Positions 1 to 7,061 of a DNA stretch of 11,170 nucleotides are shown here, one piece after another. The stretch is taken from contig CAAFUK010000007.1 of NCBI GenBank assembly GCA_900766165.1, forward strand, positions 1 to 11,170, given 5' to 3'. This DNA is from an uncultured Collinsella sp. GTDB taxonomy: Bacteria > Actinomycetota > Coriobacteriia > Coriobacteriales > Coriobacteriaceae. The notes under the pieces are model-generated. The model saw only the letters and a program-made list of their open reading frames with translations, did not search any database and was not told the origin of the DNA. How positions within the stretch are numbered: the stretch's first letter is position 1; each line of letters begins with the position of its first letter. The position numbers and the translations under genes were made by a program.

Positions 1-29
1 CTTGACAGCGGATTGGGTCATATGAGCGA

Positions 30-128
30 AAACGCCCCTAAGCGAGCAAGGTGACGTGAAAGAGGAGGGAAGCGTACTTTGGGTACGCGACCGACGATTG
101 AACGTCAGATTGCCGCTTGGGGGCGTTT
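30..128. repeat. 99-base three-tier foldback element, possible structured RNA or repeat
   Basis: The sequence can fold on itself in three nested tiers. Bases 30-44 pair with 114-128 (15 bases, one mismatch). Bases 46-57 pair with 102-113 (GCAA and TGACGT pair, with two mismatched bases between them). An inner hairpin is formed by GCGTAC at 72-77 and GTACGC at 83-88 with a 5-base loop. It lies just past the end of the GntR gene on the minus strand and codes for nothing convincing. It could be a dispersed repeat, a small RNA or part of a transcription end. The pairing is seen directly; the role is unknown. Confidence 0.55.
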
Positions 129-143
129 ACAGCGTCGACCCGC

Positions 144-167
144 TACGCGGTTTGGTAAAACCGCGTA
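144..167 (-). terminator. Hairpin after the first GntR gene (weak terminator candidate)
   Basis: ACGCGGTTT at 145-153 pairs perfectly with AAACCGCGT at 158-166 around a 4-base loop, and a further T-A pair closes the base. It begins 3 bases past the stop codon of the minus-strand GntR gene. No run of T follows on the minus strand, so it is not a textbook intrinsic terminator. It may protect the mRNA 3' end instead. Confidence 0.4.
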
Positions 168-169
168 AC

Positions 170-889
170 TTACATGACCATAACGTAGCGCGATCCCACG
201 TAGTACTGCTTACCCATCAAAACCGGCTCGTCATCGGGACCGGTAAAGCCGGCACGCAGGTTGAGCAGCGGATCGTGCGGAGCAATGCCCAGCTCGGCCG
301 CCTGCTCGGCGTTAGCTCGAACGGCCTCGACCGTACGGTAGCCAACCGAGACAATCGGCGTTCCGCCAACACGCTCGACCTCGGCAAAAATCGACTTGTC
401 CTCAAGATCGGCCGTCAACAGCTCACGGTAGGCGTCAAACGGCACAAAGATGTTCTCCTCAAAGATGGGCTCGCCGTCGGCCGTACGCACGCGCTTGATA
501 TGCAGCAGCAGCGCATCCTTCTGCAGGCCAAAGAACTCCATCTCGTTTTGGCGCGCCGGAACGATCTGGCGATCGATCACGTGCGCACCGGCCTTCATGC
601 CGTTGCCGGCACACAGCGCGGTAAACGTCTGCAGCGTCGAGGCGTGAAACTGGCGGTTGATGTGCGGCGTGGAGACAAAGGTGCCGCGGCCCTGCTGCTT
701 AACCAGGTAACCATCGGAGCACAGCTCCTCGACAGCGCGGCGCACCGTAATACGGCTCACCTCGTACTGCTCGGCTAGTTCAAGCTCGGACGGAATACGC
801 TCCTTGGGTGCATAAACACCTTTCTCGATCGCATCCTTGATTTCGTCATAAATCTGCTGGTAAAGCGGTGCATTTTTGGGCGCAGGCAT
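170..889 (-). CDS. GntR-family transcriptional regulator with UTRA ligand domain
   Basis: A 239-residue DNA-binding repressor of the HutC/FarR branch of GntR. Residues about 8-75 form the winged helix: a PSELELAEQYEVSRITVRRA helix-turn-helix at about 33-52, then QGRGTFV at 66-72 as the wing. Residues about 95-235 fit the UTRA domain, which in this branch binds a small, often phosphorylated sugar-type ligand that releases the repressor. The ATG at 889 has only a weak ribosome site (AAGAG), but no better start exists because the family's N-terminal pattern begins directly after it. A motif in its own promoter (923-938) recurs before the PTS operon and the DMT permease, so I infer autoregulation and control of sugar uptake, comparable to FrlR beside frl genes. 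Family assignment is firm; the ligand is inferred. Confidence 0.93.
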   Translation of the reverse strand: MPAPKNAPLYQQIYDEIKDAIEKGVYAPKERIPSELELAEQYEVSRITVRRAVEELCSDGYLVKQQGRGTFVSTPHINRQFHASTLQTFTALCAGNGMKAGAHVIDRQIVPARQNEMEFFGLQKDALLLHIKRVRTADGEPIFEENIFVPFDAYRELLTADLEDKSIFAEVERVGGTPIVSVGYRTVEAVRANAEQAAELGIAPHDPLLNLRAGFTGPDDEPVLMGKQYYVGSRYVMVM

Positions 890-922
890 ATCTGATCACT
901 CTTATCAAAATAGCTAAATTTC

Positions 923-938
923 TAATACGTATATAACG
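923..938 (-). promoter_or_regulatory. Operator-like site A before the first GntR gene
   Basis: On the minus strand this reads CGTTATATACGTATTA, which matches 12 of 16 bases of site C (8351-8366). The two CGT cores start 9 bases apart, as in sites B and C. It lies 34 bases upstream of the GntR start codon, a usual place for an autoregulatory operator. The similarity is seen; binding by this GntR protein is inferred. Confidence 0.5.
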
Positions 939-981
939 TCTAGTTTCATGTTACCTCATATTGATAAAACGATACACCCTC

Positions 982-1026
982 CCTACCAAAAAGCGACAGC
1001 TTCATTTTGGTAGGTTTTATCTGGGC
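982..1026. repeat. REP-like palindromic repeat, copy 1
   Basis: CCTACCAAAA at 982-991 pairs perfectly with TTTTGGTAGG at 1005-1014. The part from 995 onward (GACAGCTTCATTTTGGTAGG and the following TTTTATC) is nearly the same as the copy at 3129-3155 and the reversed copy at 10462-10496. It lies in the gap between the GntR and YitT genes. The GACAG core next to a TTTATTTT-type stem resembles repeats tied to REP-associated tyrosine transposases, but no such transposase gene is in this window. Confidence 0.65.
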
Positions 1027-1027
1027 A

Positions 1028-1070
1028 AACGAGAGCCCTCGAAAGCAACGGGGCTTTCGGGGGGCTCGTT
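1028..1070 (-). terminator. Strong GC-rich hairpin after the YitT gene
   Basis: AACGAG...CGAAAG at 1028-1045 pairs with CTTTCG...CTCGTT at 1054-1070 around an 8-base loop. It lies 38 bases past the YitT stop codon. On the minus strand only three T's follow the stem, so termination is plausible but not textbook. It sits back to back with the REP-like copy at 982-1026. Confidence 0.5.
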
Positions 1071-1107
1071 CGGATGGGTTGCGCAGGACCGGCAAAATGC
1101 CAATACC

Positions 1108-2115
1108 CTACTTGCCGTCGTCCTGCTGCAGGCTGTCCTGTTCGCTGAGGCGCGCCTGCCTGCTGGCCATGCGTGCGGGCTTGTCGGGATCGGGAACGGC
1201 CGTGGGCATGGGCTCGTCGACATGACCGCCCCACCAGCCGCCCACAAAGTTGAGCGTGTGGAACACGTTGATCACGGCGCCGGGATCAACGTCGCACACC
1301 AACTTGATAATGTCCTGGCTCTCGTAGGTCGAAACAACGGTGTTCAGCAGGTACATCTTTTCGCGGCTGTATCCGCCGACGACCTCGGCGCAGCTAATGC
1401 CGTGCTGAAAATGGTTTACGTAGGCAGTCATGACCTCGTCTGCCTTGCGCGTCGTAATCTGCAGCGTCACGCGATCGTAGCGACGATAGAAACTGTCGAT
1501 GGTCTTGGTCGAAATAAACTGGAACACGATGGAATACGCCGCCTTGTCCCAGCCAAACATAAAGCCAAAGATCGCCAGGATAAAGCAGTTGAAACCAAAG
1601 ATGACGCCCCAGATGGTCTTGCCCGTGTGGTTGGAAACCCACAGCGCGATAAAGTCGGTGCCGCCGGTGGATGCGCCGGATTTAAGTGCGATGGCAGCGC
1701 CCAGACCCGAGACCACGCCGCCAAAAATGATGAGCATGATCTTGTCGCCCAAAAATGGAGCGAAGTGAAAGACGTTGAGGAACAGCGACGAGAGCACGAC
1801 CTGCATCATCGAGAAGATGACGAAGCGCTTGCTAATGCCGCTCCAGCATAGGAGCGCCACGGGGATGTTGAGCGCGAGCATACCGAGCGAAATGTCGATG
1901 TGAACGCCGCCCAGCGAGGTAACGCGATCGAGCAGGACCGCAACGCCGGTGAGGCCGCTCGGAAGCAGGTCGGCGGGCTGAATGAACGCCTGGATCAGGA
2001 ATGTCTGGAGGACGGCAGAAATTGTGACCGCCACGGCAGTAATGGCACGGCGGACGATGGTGAGGCGGCCGAGCATGAGCACGCGGTCCGTGAGCTGATC
2101 GATGGCGTTCGCCAC
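1108..2115 (-). CDS. YitT-family integral membrane protein with C-terminal DUF2179 domain
   Basis: A 335-residue membrane protein of unknown transport role. Hydrophobic segments lie at about 25-47, 53-63, 74-92, 98-117, 125-145 and 168-188. The glycine-rich family motifs are visible: SGLTG at 53-57 and GASTGGTD at 147-154. Residues about 215-290 form the soluble DUF2179 domain, recognisable by VTLQITTRKADEV and the VDPGAVINVF stretch. The polar tail after about 300 is longer than usual and rich in D, P, Q and R. The start is a GTG at 2115, chosen because AAGGAG lies 5 bases before it and no ATG is better placed. It is transcribed alone. It shows no PTS-type operator, so a link to the sugar locus is not supported. 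Confidence 0.9.
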   Translation of the reverse strand: MANAIDQLTDRVLMLGRLTIVRRAITAVAVTISAVLQTFLIQAFIQPADLLPSGLTGVAVLLDRVTSLGGVHIDISLGMLALNIPVALLCWSGISKRFVIFSMMQVVLSSLFLNVFHFAPFLGDKIMLIIFGGVVSGLGAAIALKSGASTGGTDFIALWVSNHTGKTIWGVIFGFNCFILAIFGFMFGWDKAAYSIVFQFISTKTIDSFYRRYDRVTLQITTRKADEVMTAYVNHFQHGISCAEVVGGYSREKMYLLNTVVSTYESQDIIKLVCDVDPGAVINVFHTLNFVGGWWGGHVDEPMPTAVPDPDKPARMASRQARLSEQDSLQQDDGK

Positions 2116-2160
2116 GTAGGCTCCTTTCGAAGGCAGATGTGGTTGTGGGGCATGCCCGCG

Positions 2161-2166
2161 ATTGTA
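2161..2166 (-). promoter_or_regulatory. Candidate -10 box for the YitT gene
   Basis: On the minus strand the bases read GC-TACAAT, close to the sigma-70 -10 consensus, 45 bases upstream of the GTG start. The matching -35 is weak: TTGAAG occurs about 20 bases upstream, which is longer than ideal. Treat it as a candidate only. Confidence 0.35.
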
Positions 2167-2254
2167 GCATGGAGCGTGCGGGGGCGCTTCAATTCAACCT
2201 CCCTCGACAACCAAAACGGGACCAGCAACCCCCACGACCAAAGGGCAAAATTCC

Positions 2255-2373
2255 AAGTGAGTAGACTTTTTACGATCTGCCGAGCACACCCAAAACCGCC
2301 ACCCCTGTGACCTGCGGTTTTACAAAGGAAGATATGCATTGTGCTCGGCCTGCGCCAAAAAGTCTACTCACTT
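2255..2373. repeat. 119-base inverted repeat in the YitT-HAD gap
   Basis: The arms at 2255-2288 and 2340-2373 are each 34 bases. The outer 17 (AAGTGAGTAGACTTTTT) match perfectly, seven do not pair, then ten (GCCGAGCACA) match perfectly. A second pair is nested in the loop: AAAACCGC at 2292-2299 with GCGGTTTT at 2314-2321. No coding sequence fits inside. This is the main content of the 355-base gap 2116-2470. The rest holds the YitT promoter side and about 95 bases beside the HAD gene where I see nothing. It resembles a MITE-like or structured-RNA element. There is no transposase, and I cannot identify target-site duplications. Confidence 0.65.
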
Positions 2374-2470
2374 AGTCCGAATCGAAGCCAAACGGATCAA
2401 AATCGAAACCAAATTGAGCCAGTCCACCGCAAAAAACGTTTGAACCCGTGCTTCTCGCGGCGGATTGACA

Positions 2471-3100
2471 CTACAAGGCGGCCAAAATGTCGGTCAGATT
2501 ATCAATAACGGCATCGGCTCGCGATTGATCGAGGTTGACGCCCTCGTGCGGACGCAGTGCCAGGACGCGGGCGCCGGAACGTTTGCCAGCCTCGATCCCC
2601 AAAGGCGAATCCTCGATAACCAGGCACTCGGCAGGCTCCACCCCCAGCGCCTCCATGGCACGCAGGTAGATCTCGGGGTCGGGCTTAAACGCACTGCACT
2701 CGTGACCGCTGATGGTGTAGTCCAGCACATCGGCGATACCGGCAATCTCTACCAGCTCGTCAATGAGCTCACGATAAGACGAGCTCGCGATGGCACACTT
2801 CACGCCGCGCTCGTGCAGTGCGCGCATCACCGGCTCCGTCTGCTCGTTGAGCAGCTCGGCATACGGAACGGGGTGGTCCGGGCTGTAGACCTGCTTGTAC
2901 TCCACGCGAAGGCGCTCGCGCAGCTCAACATCGTCGGGCACCAGCGCCTCCCAAATGGCCGGCTCGTTAGACCCCGAAAGATCGGGGATCTCGTCAAAGT
3001 GGAACCCCTTCTCCTCCATAAACGCCACGCGACGACGGTTGTAGAACCACTCGGTATCGACCAGCACGCCGTCCATGTCAAACAGCACTGCTTTGATCAT
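2471..3100 (-). CDS. HAD-superfamily IA phosphatase, beta-phosphoglucomutase-like
   Basis: A 209-residue soluble hydrolase with all four HAD motifs. Motif I is DMDGVLVDTE with nucleophile D8 and general acid D10, motif II is ASSS at 105-108, the motif III lysine is K139 in KPDP, and motif IV is EDS at 163-165. The cap lies between motifs I and II, as in the beta-PGM and sugar-phosphate phosphatase subfamily. The likely reaction is dephosphorylation or intramolecular phosphate transfer on a small sugar phosphate. The ATG at 3100 is preferred over that at 3106 because GGAGG sits 8 bases before it and directly abuts the other. A terminator (3195-3226) separates it from the PTS operon, so membership in that pathway is not shown. 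The exact substrate cannot be read from sequence. Confidence 0.9.
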   Translation of the reverse strand: MIKAVLFDMDGVLVDTEWFYNRRRVAFMEEKGFHFDEIPDLSGSNEPAIWEALVPDDVELRERLRVEYKQVYSPDHPVPYAELLNEQTEPVMRALHERGVKCAIASSSYRELIDELVEIAGIADVLDYTISGHECSAFKPDPEIYLRAMEALGVEPAECLVIEDSPLGIEAGKRSGARVLALRPHEGVNLDQSRADAVIDNLTDILAAL

Positions 3101-3114
3101 ACGCATCTCCTCCC

Positions 3115-3155
3115 ACCTGCCAAATAGAGACAGGTTTATTTTGGTAGGTTTTATC
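3115..3155. repeat. REP-like palindromic repeat, copy 2
   Basis: ACCTGCCAAA at 3115-3124 pairs with TTTGGTAGGT at 3140-3149, with one G-T wobble. The core from 3129 reads GACAGGTTTATTTTGGTAGG. It lies just upstream of the HAD gene's ribosome site and partly abuts it, so on the minus strand the hairpin would sit in that gene's 5' leader or promoter. See copies at 982-1026 and 10462-10496. Confidence 0.7.
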
Positions 3156-3194
3156 CTGGGTTTTGCGACGCGACAGGCGTGCCCTCCCAAGAGC

Positions 3195-3226
3195 AAAAAA
3201 GGGGACGGGGCGCAAACCCCATCCCC
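3195..3226 (-). terminator. Intrinsic terminator of the PTS-deglycase operon
   Basis: On the minus strand, GGGGATGGGG (3226-3217) pairs with CCCCGTCCCC (3210-3201) with a single mismatch and a 6-base loop, followed directly by six T's (3200-3195). It starts 35 bases after the stop codon of the first SIS gene. This is a textbook Rho-independent terminator and marks the end of the operon before the HAD gene. Confidence 0.88.
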
Positions 3227-3260
3227 TCTCAATCAACCCGTAAGGTCTACTTACTTGTGA

Positions 3261-4244
3261 TTAGTAGGAAAGCTTCCACATGTAGCGACGCATGGTCAGC
3301 GGGTGCTGACGGGCCTCGGCGATCTGGTTGCCGTACTCGCGCATAACGGCGAGGTGCAGCAGCGGGTTGAAGTAGGTGACGACGCTCGCGGGCACGGCGT
3401 CAGCCAGGCCGTAGTCCTTGGAGTCGATCAGAGCGACCTTGGCGCCCATGCGCTCAAGGAAGGTGAGGGCGCGGGCGTCCATCGGACGGGTAGCGCCATC
3501 GGACATGAAGAAGACGTAGGGCTTACCCTCGGTGGAAACCTCGAACGGGCCGTGGAAGTACTCGCCGGTGTTGTAGGCGGCGGCGTCGATCCACTGCATC
3601 TCGGTGAACAGGAAGGCGGCGTGAGAGTAAGCCATCTTCTCGGAGGCACCAGAGGCCATGAAGTAAATCATCTTGTCGTCCTTGAAGTCCTCAGCGAACT
3701 TCTTGGCGAGCTTCTTGCAGGACTGAGCAGCGTTCTCGCAGAGATCGAAGACGTTGGTGAGGCCGGTGATCATGTCGTCGTACTTGTCATAGCCCTCGGT
3801 CTGCTGAAGGATCTCGAGAGCAAGAGCGATGGCATAGCCGGGCTTCTCGCACTTGGCAGCGAAGTTGGCGTGGAAGCCGTGAACGATGACGTAGTCGGCG
3901 TCGACGGTCAGAGCGGAGCCAGCCTTGTTGGTGAGGGAGACGACCGGGCAGTTGTGCTTCTTGGCGGTCTTGTTGGCCTCGACGGTCTCGGGCGTGGAGC
4001 CACCGAGGGAGCAGGTGATCACGAAGGTGTGCTCGTTGACCCAGGAAGGCGTGTCATAGTTGAACTCGTTAGCGGTGAAGATCTGAACGTTCAGCTTGTC
4101 CGTGTTGTTGGCCAGGAAGTACTTGGCGGGGTACAGGTCGGACATGGAAGCACCGCAGCCGACGAAGGCGACACTGTGGATCTCGTGGTTGGACAGGACG
4201 TCAGCGACGATCTGCTTAGGGAGGTTAAGGTCGATCTCGTACAT
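3261..4244 (-). CDS. SIS-domain sugar-phosphate deglycase, FraB/FrlB/GfrF type
   Basis: A 327-residue cytosolic enzyme with two tandem SIS (sugar isomerase) domains. Family members cleave the 6-phosphates of Amadori compounds into glucose 6-phosphate and the amino acid. Visible signatures are the first loop GCGAS (29-33), the phosphate loop SLGGSTPET (79-87), LQQTEGYDKY (146-155), GEYFHGPFE (227-235) and the C-terminal RRYMWKLSY (319-327). E215 and H231 stand 16 residues apart, the spacing of the catalytic Glu/His of FraB and FrlB as I know them. The ATG at 4244 is chosen because AAGGA lies 9 bases upstream, while it directly abuts the ATG at 4253. It is the last gene of the PTS operon, 199 bases after EIID. 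The deglycase class is well supported. Fructoselysine, glucoselysine and fructose-asparagine cannot be told apart, and GlmS-like isomerase activity is a less likely alternative. Confidence 0.87.
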   Translation of the reverse strand: MYEIDLNLPKQIVADVLSNHEIHSVAFVGCGASMSDLYPAKYFLANNTDKLNVQIFTANEFNYDTPSWVNEHTFVITCSLGGSTPETVEANKTAKKHNCPVVSLTNKAGSALTVDADYVIVHGFHANFAAKCEKPGYAIALALEILQQTEGYDKYDDMITGLTNVFDLCENAAQSCKKLAKKFAEDFKDDKMIYFMASGASEKMAYSHAAFLFTEMQWIDAAAYNTGEYFHGPFEVSTEGKPYVFFMSDGATRPMDARALTFLERMGAKVALIDSKDYGLADAVPASVVTYFNPLLHLAVMREYGNQIAEARQHPLTMRRYMWKLSY

Positions 4245-4335
4245 CTGACACATTCCTTTCGATTTTTGCGGCGCCACATTGCCGGGCGCTCGCAGGGTTA
4301 CCGTGATTTGGACCGAGTCGCCGGCCCGTTGAGGA

Positions 4336-4364
4336 TGCGACAAAGGGACTGTCCCATTGTCGCA
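4336..4364. repeat. 29-base palindrome TGCGACAA...TTGTCGCA
   Basis: TGCGACAA at 4336-4343 pairs with TTGTCGCA at 4357-4364, and GGGAC at 4345-4349 with GTCCC at 4351-4355. There is one A-A mismatch and a one-base centre. It lies inside the PTS operon between EIID and the deglycase. The GGGACTGTCCC heart recalls the GACAG core of the REP-like repeats here. It may act as an mRNA stability hairpin or be an inserted repeat. Confidence 0.6.
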
Positions 4365-4378
4365 TTTTGGGGATGGAA

Positions 4379-4409
4379 GCCTGCCTGGGGCATGGGATGC
4401 CAGGCAGGC
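4379..4409 (-). other. Perfect 10-bp hairpin after the EIID gene
   Basis: GCCTGCCTGG at 4379-4388 pairs perfectly with CCAGGCAGGC at 4400-4409 around an 11-base loop. The palindrome CCCCCGGGGG follows at 4409-4418. On the minus strand it lies 35 bases after the EIID stop. No T-run follows, so it is unlikely to end transcription fully. It may stabilise the PTS part of the message or set a lower level of the deglycase gene. Confidence 0.55.
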
Positions 4410-4443
4410 CCCCGGGGGAAAGCGGTTAGACGCTTGGTCGCGA

Positions 4444-5277
4444 CTAGGCCAGGATGCCGGCCGCGGAGAGGGCGATGCCGCCCACGATAGCGATCACGAG
4501 AAGCCAACCGGTGTTGACGTTCTTCTTAATGAGCCAGTACATAAGGCCGGTGAGGCCAAGGGAGATCATCTGGGGCATCATGCCGTCCAGGATGTCCTGG
4601 ATAACGACGGTGCCCTCAGCGAACTGCAGCGGGGTGGTGGCGCCGATCAGCGTGGCGATCATGCCGCCTACGGACATAAGACCCACGATGCCGCAGACAT
4701 ACATGAGCTTCTCCATGAGGTCGCCGCCCTGAAGCTTGCTCAGGTACTCGTGGCCGCCCTGATAGCCCATCTTGGCTGCGAACCAAGTGATCAGCACAGA
4801 GGGGACGATGGAGATGAGCATGGCCAGGATCGGGCCCATGATGGAGCCCTGCTGAGCCAGCTGAACGCCCAGACCAAAGGCGATAACACGGATGGTGCCC
4901 TGGAAGAAGGAGTCACCGATGCCGGAAAGCGGGCCCATAAGGGAGGTCTTGACCGCGTTAATCGAATCGGGGTTGAAGTTCTCGGGATCCTTGGCGTACT
5001 CCTCCTCCATGGAGGCGGTGAGGCCCAGGATAAAGGCGCTCGTCTGCGGGGTGCAGTTGTAGAACGCCATGTGACGGTGGTAAGCCTCTTTCTTAGCAGC
5101 GAGCTGCTTGGGGTCGGACTCGTCCGGATAGAGGCGGTCGAGCGTGGGAACCATGCCGTAGAGGAAGCCCATGTTCATCTGACGCTCGTAGTTCCAAGAG
5201 GCCTGGATGGCCCAGGAGCGCCAGAAGAACTGGCTGACCTTCTTGTTCAGGGACACGTCCTTGGTTGCGGTTGCCAT
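4444..5277 (-). CDS. PTS mannose/fructose/sorbose-family EIID membrane component
   Basis: A 277-residue integral membrane protein that, with EIIC, forms the sugar channel of a mannose-class phosphotransferase permease. The long soluble-looking N-terminus (1-110) begins with the family pattern FFWRSWAIQASWNYERQMNM (18-37). LMGPLSGIGDSFFQGTIR at 113-130 is the EIID hallmark. Hydrophobic segments follow at about 133-168, 195-213, 238-250 and 257-276. The ATG at 5277 is chosen from the AGGAGG 8 bases upstream; a longer frame reaching 5394 would overlap the EIIC gene by about 100 bases. It begins 13 bases after the EIIC stop, so the two genes are cotranscribed. Sugar specificity is not readable, but the neighbouring deglycases suggest a glycated amine. 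Confidence 0.95.
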   Translation of the reverse strand: MATATKDVSLNKKVSQFFWRSWAIQASWNYERQMNMGFLYGMVPTLDRLYPDESDPKQLAAKKEAYHRHMAFYNCTPQTSAFILGLTASMEEEYAKDPENFNPDSINAVKTSLMGPLSGIGDSFFQGTIRVIAFGLGVQLAQQGSIMGPILAMLISIVPSVLITWFAAKMGYQGGHEYLSKLQGGDLMEKLMYVCGIVGLMSVGGMIATLIGATTPLQFAEGTVVIQDILDGMMPQMISLGLTGLMYWLIKKNVNTGWLLVIAIVGGIALSAAGILA

Positions 5278-5290
5278 AGTGTGTTCCTCC

Positions 5291-6085
5291 TTAGTCTTCG
5301 TCGTCTTCGAGCGGATCGTAGTCGGAATCGACACCGGCGGCTGCATGGGACCCGTTGAACTTGAAGCCCATGAAGACGACAGCCAGGCACACACCGATCA
5401 GAGCGACCGCGATGACGGACAGGTTGAGGTAAGCGGCGAGCAGGAAACCGATGAACAGGAACGGAGTCATACCCTTCTTGATCATCATGGTGAGCAGCAG
5501 GGCCAAGCCGTAGGCGGTCATGATCTTGGTCGAAACGTTAAGACCAGTGGACAGCCACTCGGGAACCATGTTGACGATGGCCTGAACCAGGTCGGTGCCA
5601 ACAAAGACGGCGAGGAAGATCGGCAGGAAGTACATGATGGCGTACAGACCGGAGCCGGCGCAGATGTGCATACGATAGGCGGTCTTGAACTTTCCGTTAT
5701 CGATCGCGCTATCTGCCACATGGGTGAGGGCGGCGATGATGGAACGGAACACGATGCCGAGGAGCTGACCCAGGACGGCGACCGGGATGGCGATCGTCAT
5801 GGCGGTCTCGGCAGAAGCATCGGTCAGGCACGCAAAGGCAGCGGCCACGATGCCGCCCAGGACCATATCGGGCGGAACGGCGGCGCCGACCTGCACCAGG
5901 CCCATGGACACGAGCTCGACGGCGGCACCGACGGCAAGGCCGGTGGGCACATCGCCCAGCAGCAGACCGACGAGCGTAGCGCCAACGAGGGGCTGCTCGA
6001 AATTAAGACGACCGAGCAGGCGGGAGTCCCACATGCAGAACACGCCGACGAGGCCGACGAGCACCGCACTGATGAACGTATTCAT
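5291..6085 (-). CDS. PTS mannose/sorbose-family EIIC membrane component
   Basis: A 264-residue hydrophobic permease subunit that carries the transported sugar-binding path with EIID. Recognisable family stretches are QPLVGATLVGLLLGD (31-45) and GAAVELVSMGLVQVGAAVPP (53-72). Several membrane spans fill most of the rest, and the C-terminus ends in an acidic tail (EDDED). The ATG at 6085 has AAGGAG 6 bases upstream. The gene lies 36 bases after the EIIA-EIIB gene and 13 bases before EIID, the common EIIC-EIID order of this class. Length and features are normal for the family. Confidence 0.95.
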   Translation of the reverse strand: MNTFISAVLVGLVGVFCMWDSRLLGRLNFEQPLVGATLVGLLLGDVPTGLAVGAAVELVSMGLVQVGAAVPPDMVLGGIVAAAFACLTDASAETAMTIAIPVAVLGQLLGIVFRSIIAALTHVADSAIDNGKFKTAYRMHICAGSGLYAIMYFLPIFLAVFVGTDLVQAIVNMVPEWLSTGLNVSTKIMTAYGLALLLTMMIKKGMTPFLFIGFLLAAYLNLSVIAVALIGVCLAVVFMGFKFNGSHAAAGVDSDYDPLEDDED

Positions 6086-6121
6086 ACCCTTCTCCTTTCA
6101 GTCAGGCAAAAGCCTGGTTGA

Positions 6122-7045
6122 TTACAGCTTGGCGTCGATGTCGACGCTCTGATACGTAGGGGTCTGCTGGACATAGAGCTTGATGCCCATGTCGAGCAGC
6201 TGGTTGACGTCGGCCTTCTGGGTGGCGTCGAGGAAGACGGAGCTGTCCTTGCCGCCGACCTGATCGGCACCGTCGTGGTTGGCGGTGGCGCCCAGGTTGA
6301 TGGCGTCGAGCTTGTAGCCCTGACAGAACTGCAGCATCTCGGCAGTGTTGCCAAAGACGAACATGACGCGCTCGCCGAGGGTGTTGAGCTTATCCATCTT
6401 GGCGAGGGCACGCTCGACGGTGAAGACGTTCAGGCGCACGCCCTGGGGCTTGGCCAGCTTAAGAGCGCCCTTCTTGATGTCATCGTTGGCGGCAGCGTTG
6501 TCGACGACGATGATGCGCTCGGCCTGAACCTTGGTGGTCCAAGTAAAGACGACCTGGCCGTGCAGCAGACGGTAGTCAAGACGTGCGAGGACGATCTTGG
6601 CGGGACCGGAGCTGTGACGGGACGCCTTGGCCTTCTTGGCGGGAGCCGCGGCGGCCTCGACCGGTGCGTTGGGGTTGGTCAGACCGGTGCGGGCCTCATT
6701 GATGAGGGCCGCGAGCTCGGCGCCCTTGACGGGGGCGGGGCTCATAGCAAGCGTGAGCGCCAACGGGATGTTGAAACCGCTGACAACCGTGAACTTCGTG
6801 CCGTTCTTGGAAAGCTCGACCATGTTGTTGTTGACCGAGCTGCCGAGCATATCGGTCAGCACATAGACGGTGTCGTCCGCGTTGAACGTGGCGATCATAG
6901 CCTCAACCTTATTGGTGATGGGCTCCTTGTCGTCACGAGCAAGCGACACGACGTGGACGTTCGACACGTCGCCGAGAACCATCTCGAGCGTGTCTTTGGC
7001 GCCTGCGGCCAGGCCGCCATGAGATGCGAGAATGATCTGATTCAT
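6122..7045 (-). CDS. PTS mannose-family EIIA-EIIB fusion protein
   Basis: A 307-residue cytosolic phosphocarrier that passes phosphate from HPr to the incoming sugar. Residues 1 to about 120 are the EIIA domain, with the phosphorylated H9 in ASHGG and the TDMLGSSVNNN stretch at 64-74. Residues 121-147 are an alanine-, proline- and lysine-rich linker. Residues 148-307 are EIIB, with H162 in LDYRLLHGQV as the phosphoacceptor and the family's closing YVQQTPTY at 291-298. The domain order matches E. coli ManX. The ATG at 7045 has AAGGAGG 7 bases upstream. It is the first gene of the operon. The promoter region in front carries two overlapping operator-like motifs and a paired direct repeat. Confidence 0.95.
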   Translation of the reverse strand: MNQIILASHGGLAAGAKDTLEMVLGDVSNVHVVSLARDDKEPITNKVEAMIATFNADDTVYVLTDMLGSSVNNNMVELSKNGTKFTVVSGFNIPLALTLAMSPAPVKGAELAALINEARTGLTNPNAPVEAAAAPAKKAKASRHSSGPAKIVLARLDYRLLHGQVVFTWTTKVQAERIIVVDNAAANDDIKKGALKLAKPQGVRLNVFTVERALAKMDKLNTLGERVMFVFGNTAEMLQFCQGYKLDAINLGATANHDGADQVGGKDSSVFLDATQKADVNQLLDMGIKLYVQQTPTYQSVDIDAKL

Positions 7046-7061
7046 CTTGCCTCCTCCTTTT

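Noticed and set aside
961..1851. A 296-codon plus-strand frame opposite the YitT gene
   Set aside because: The opposite strand encodes a convincing YitT protein. The frame starts inside a REP-like repeat and resembles no known protein.
2471..3100. HAD phosphatase as a dedicated step of the Amadori pathway
   Set aside because: A textbook terminator separates it from the operon, it carries no shared operator motif, and deglycase pathways as known need no phosphatase. It is left as a neighbour of unknown relation.
3101..3232. Longer N-terminus for the HAD protein
   Set aside because: The extension crosses the REP-like repeat and the terminator region, and lacks homology. The ATG at 3100 has a well-spaced GGAGG and begins right at HAD motif I.
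3303..4490. A 395-codon open frame on the plus strand opposite the first deglycase
   Set aside because: It is antisense to a clear conserved gene, its product is low-complexity (rich in V, G, L, D, E), it has no family motif, and such long antisense frames are expected in GC-rich genes with biased codons.
5278..5394. Longer N-terminus for EIID overlapping EIIC
   Set aside because: The strong AGGAGG before 5277 and the normal 13-base operon gap favour the shorter form. The extension has no EIID similarity.
4357..6121. Long plus-strand frames opposite EIID and EIIC (333 and 304 codons)
   Set aside because: They oppose recognised PTS genes, are rich in H, D, G and A without any recognisable fold, and start at places without ribosome sites. 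They are shadows.
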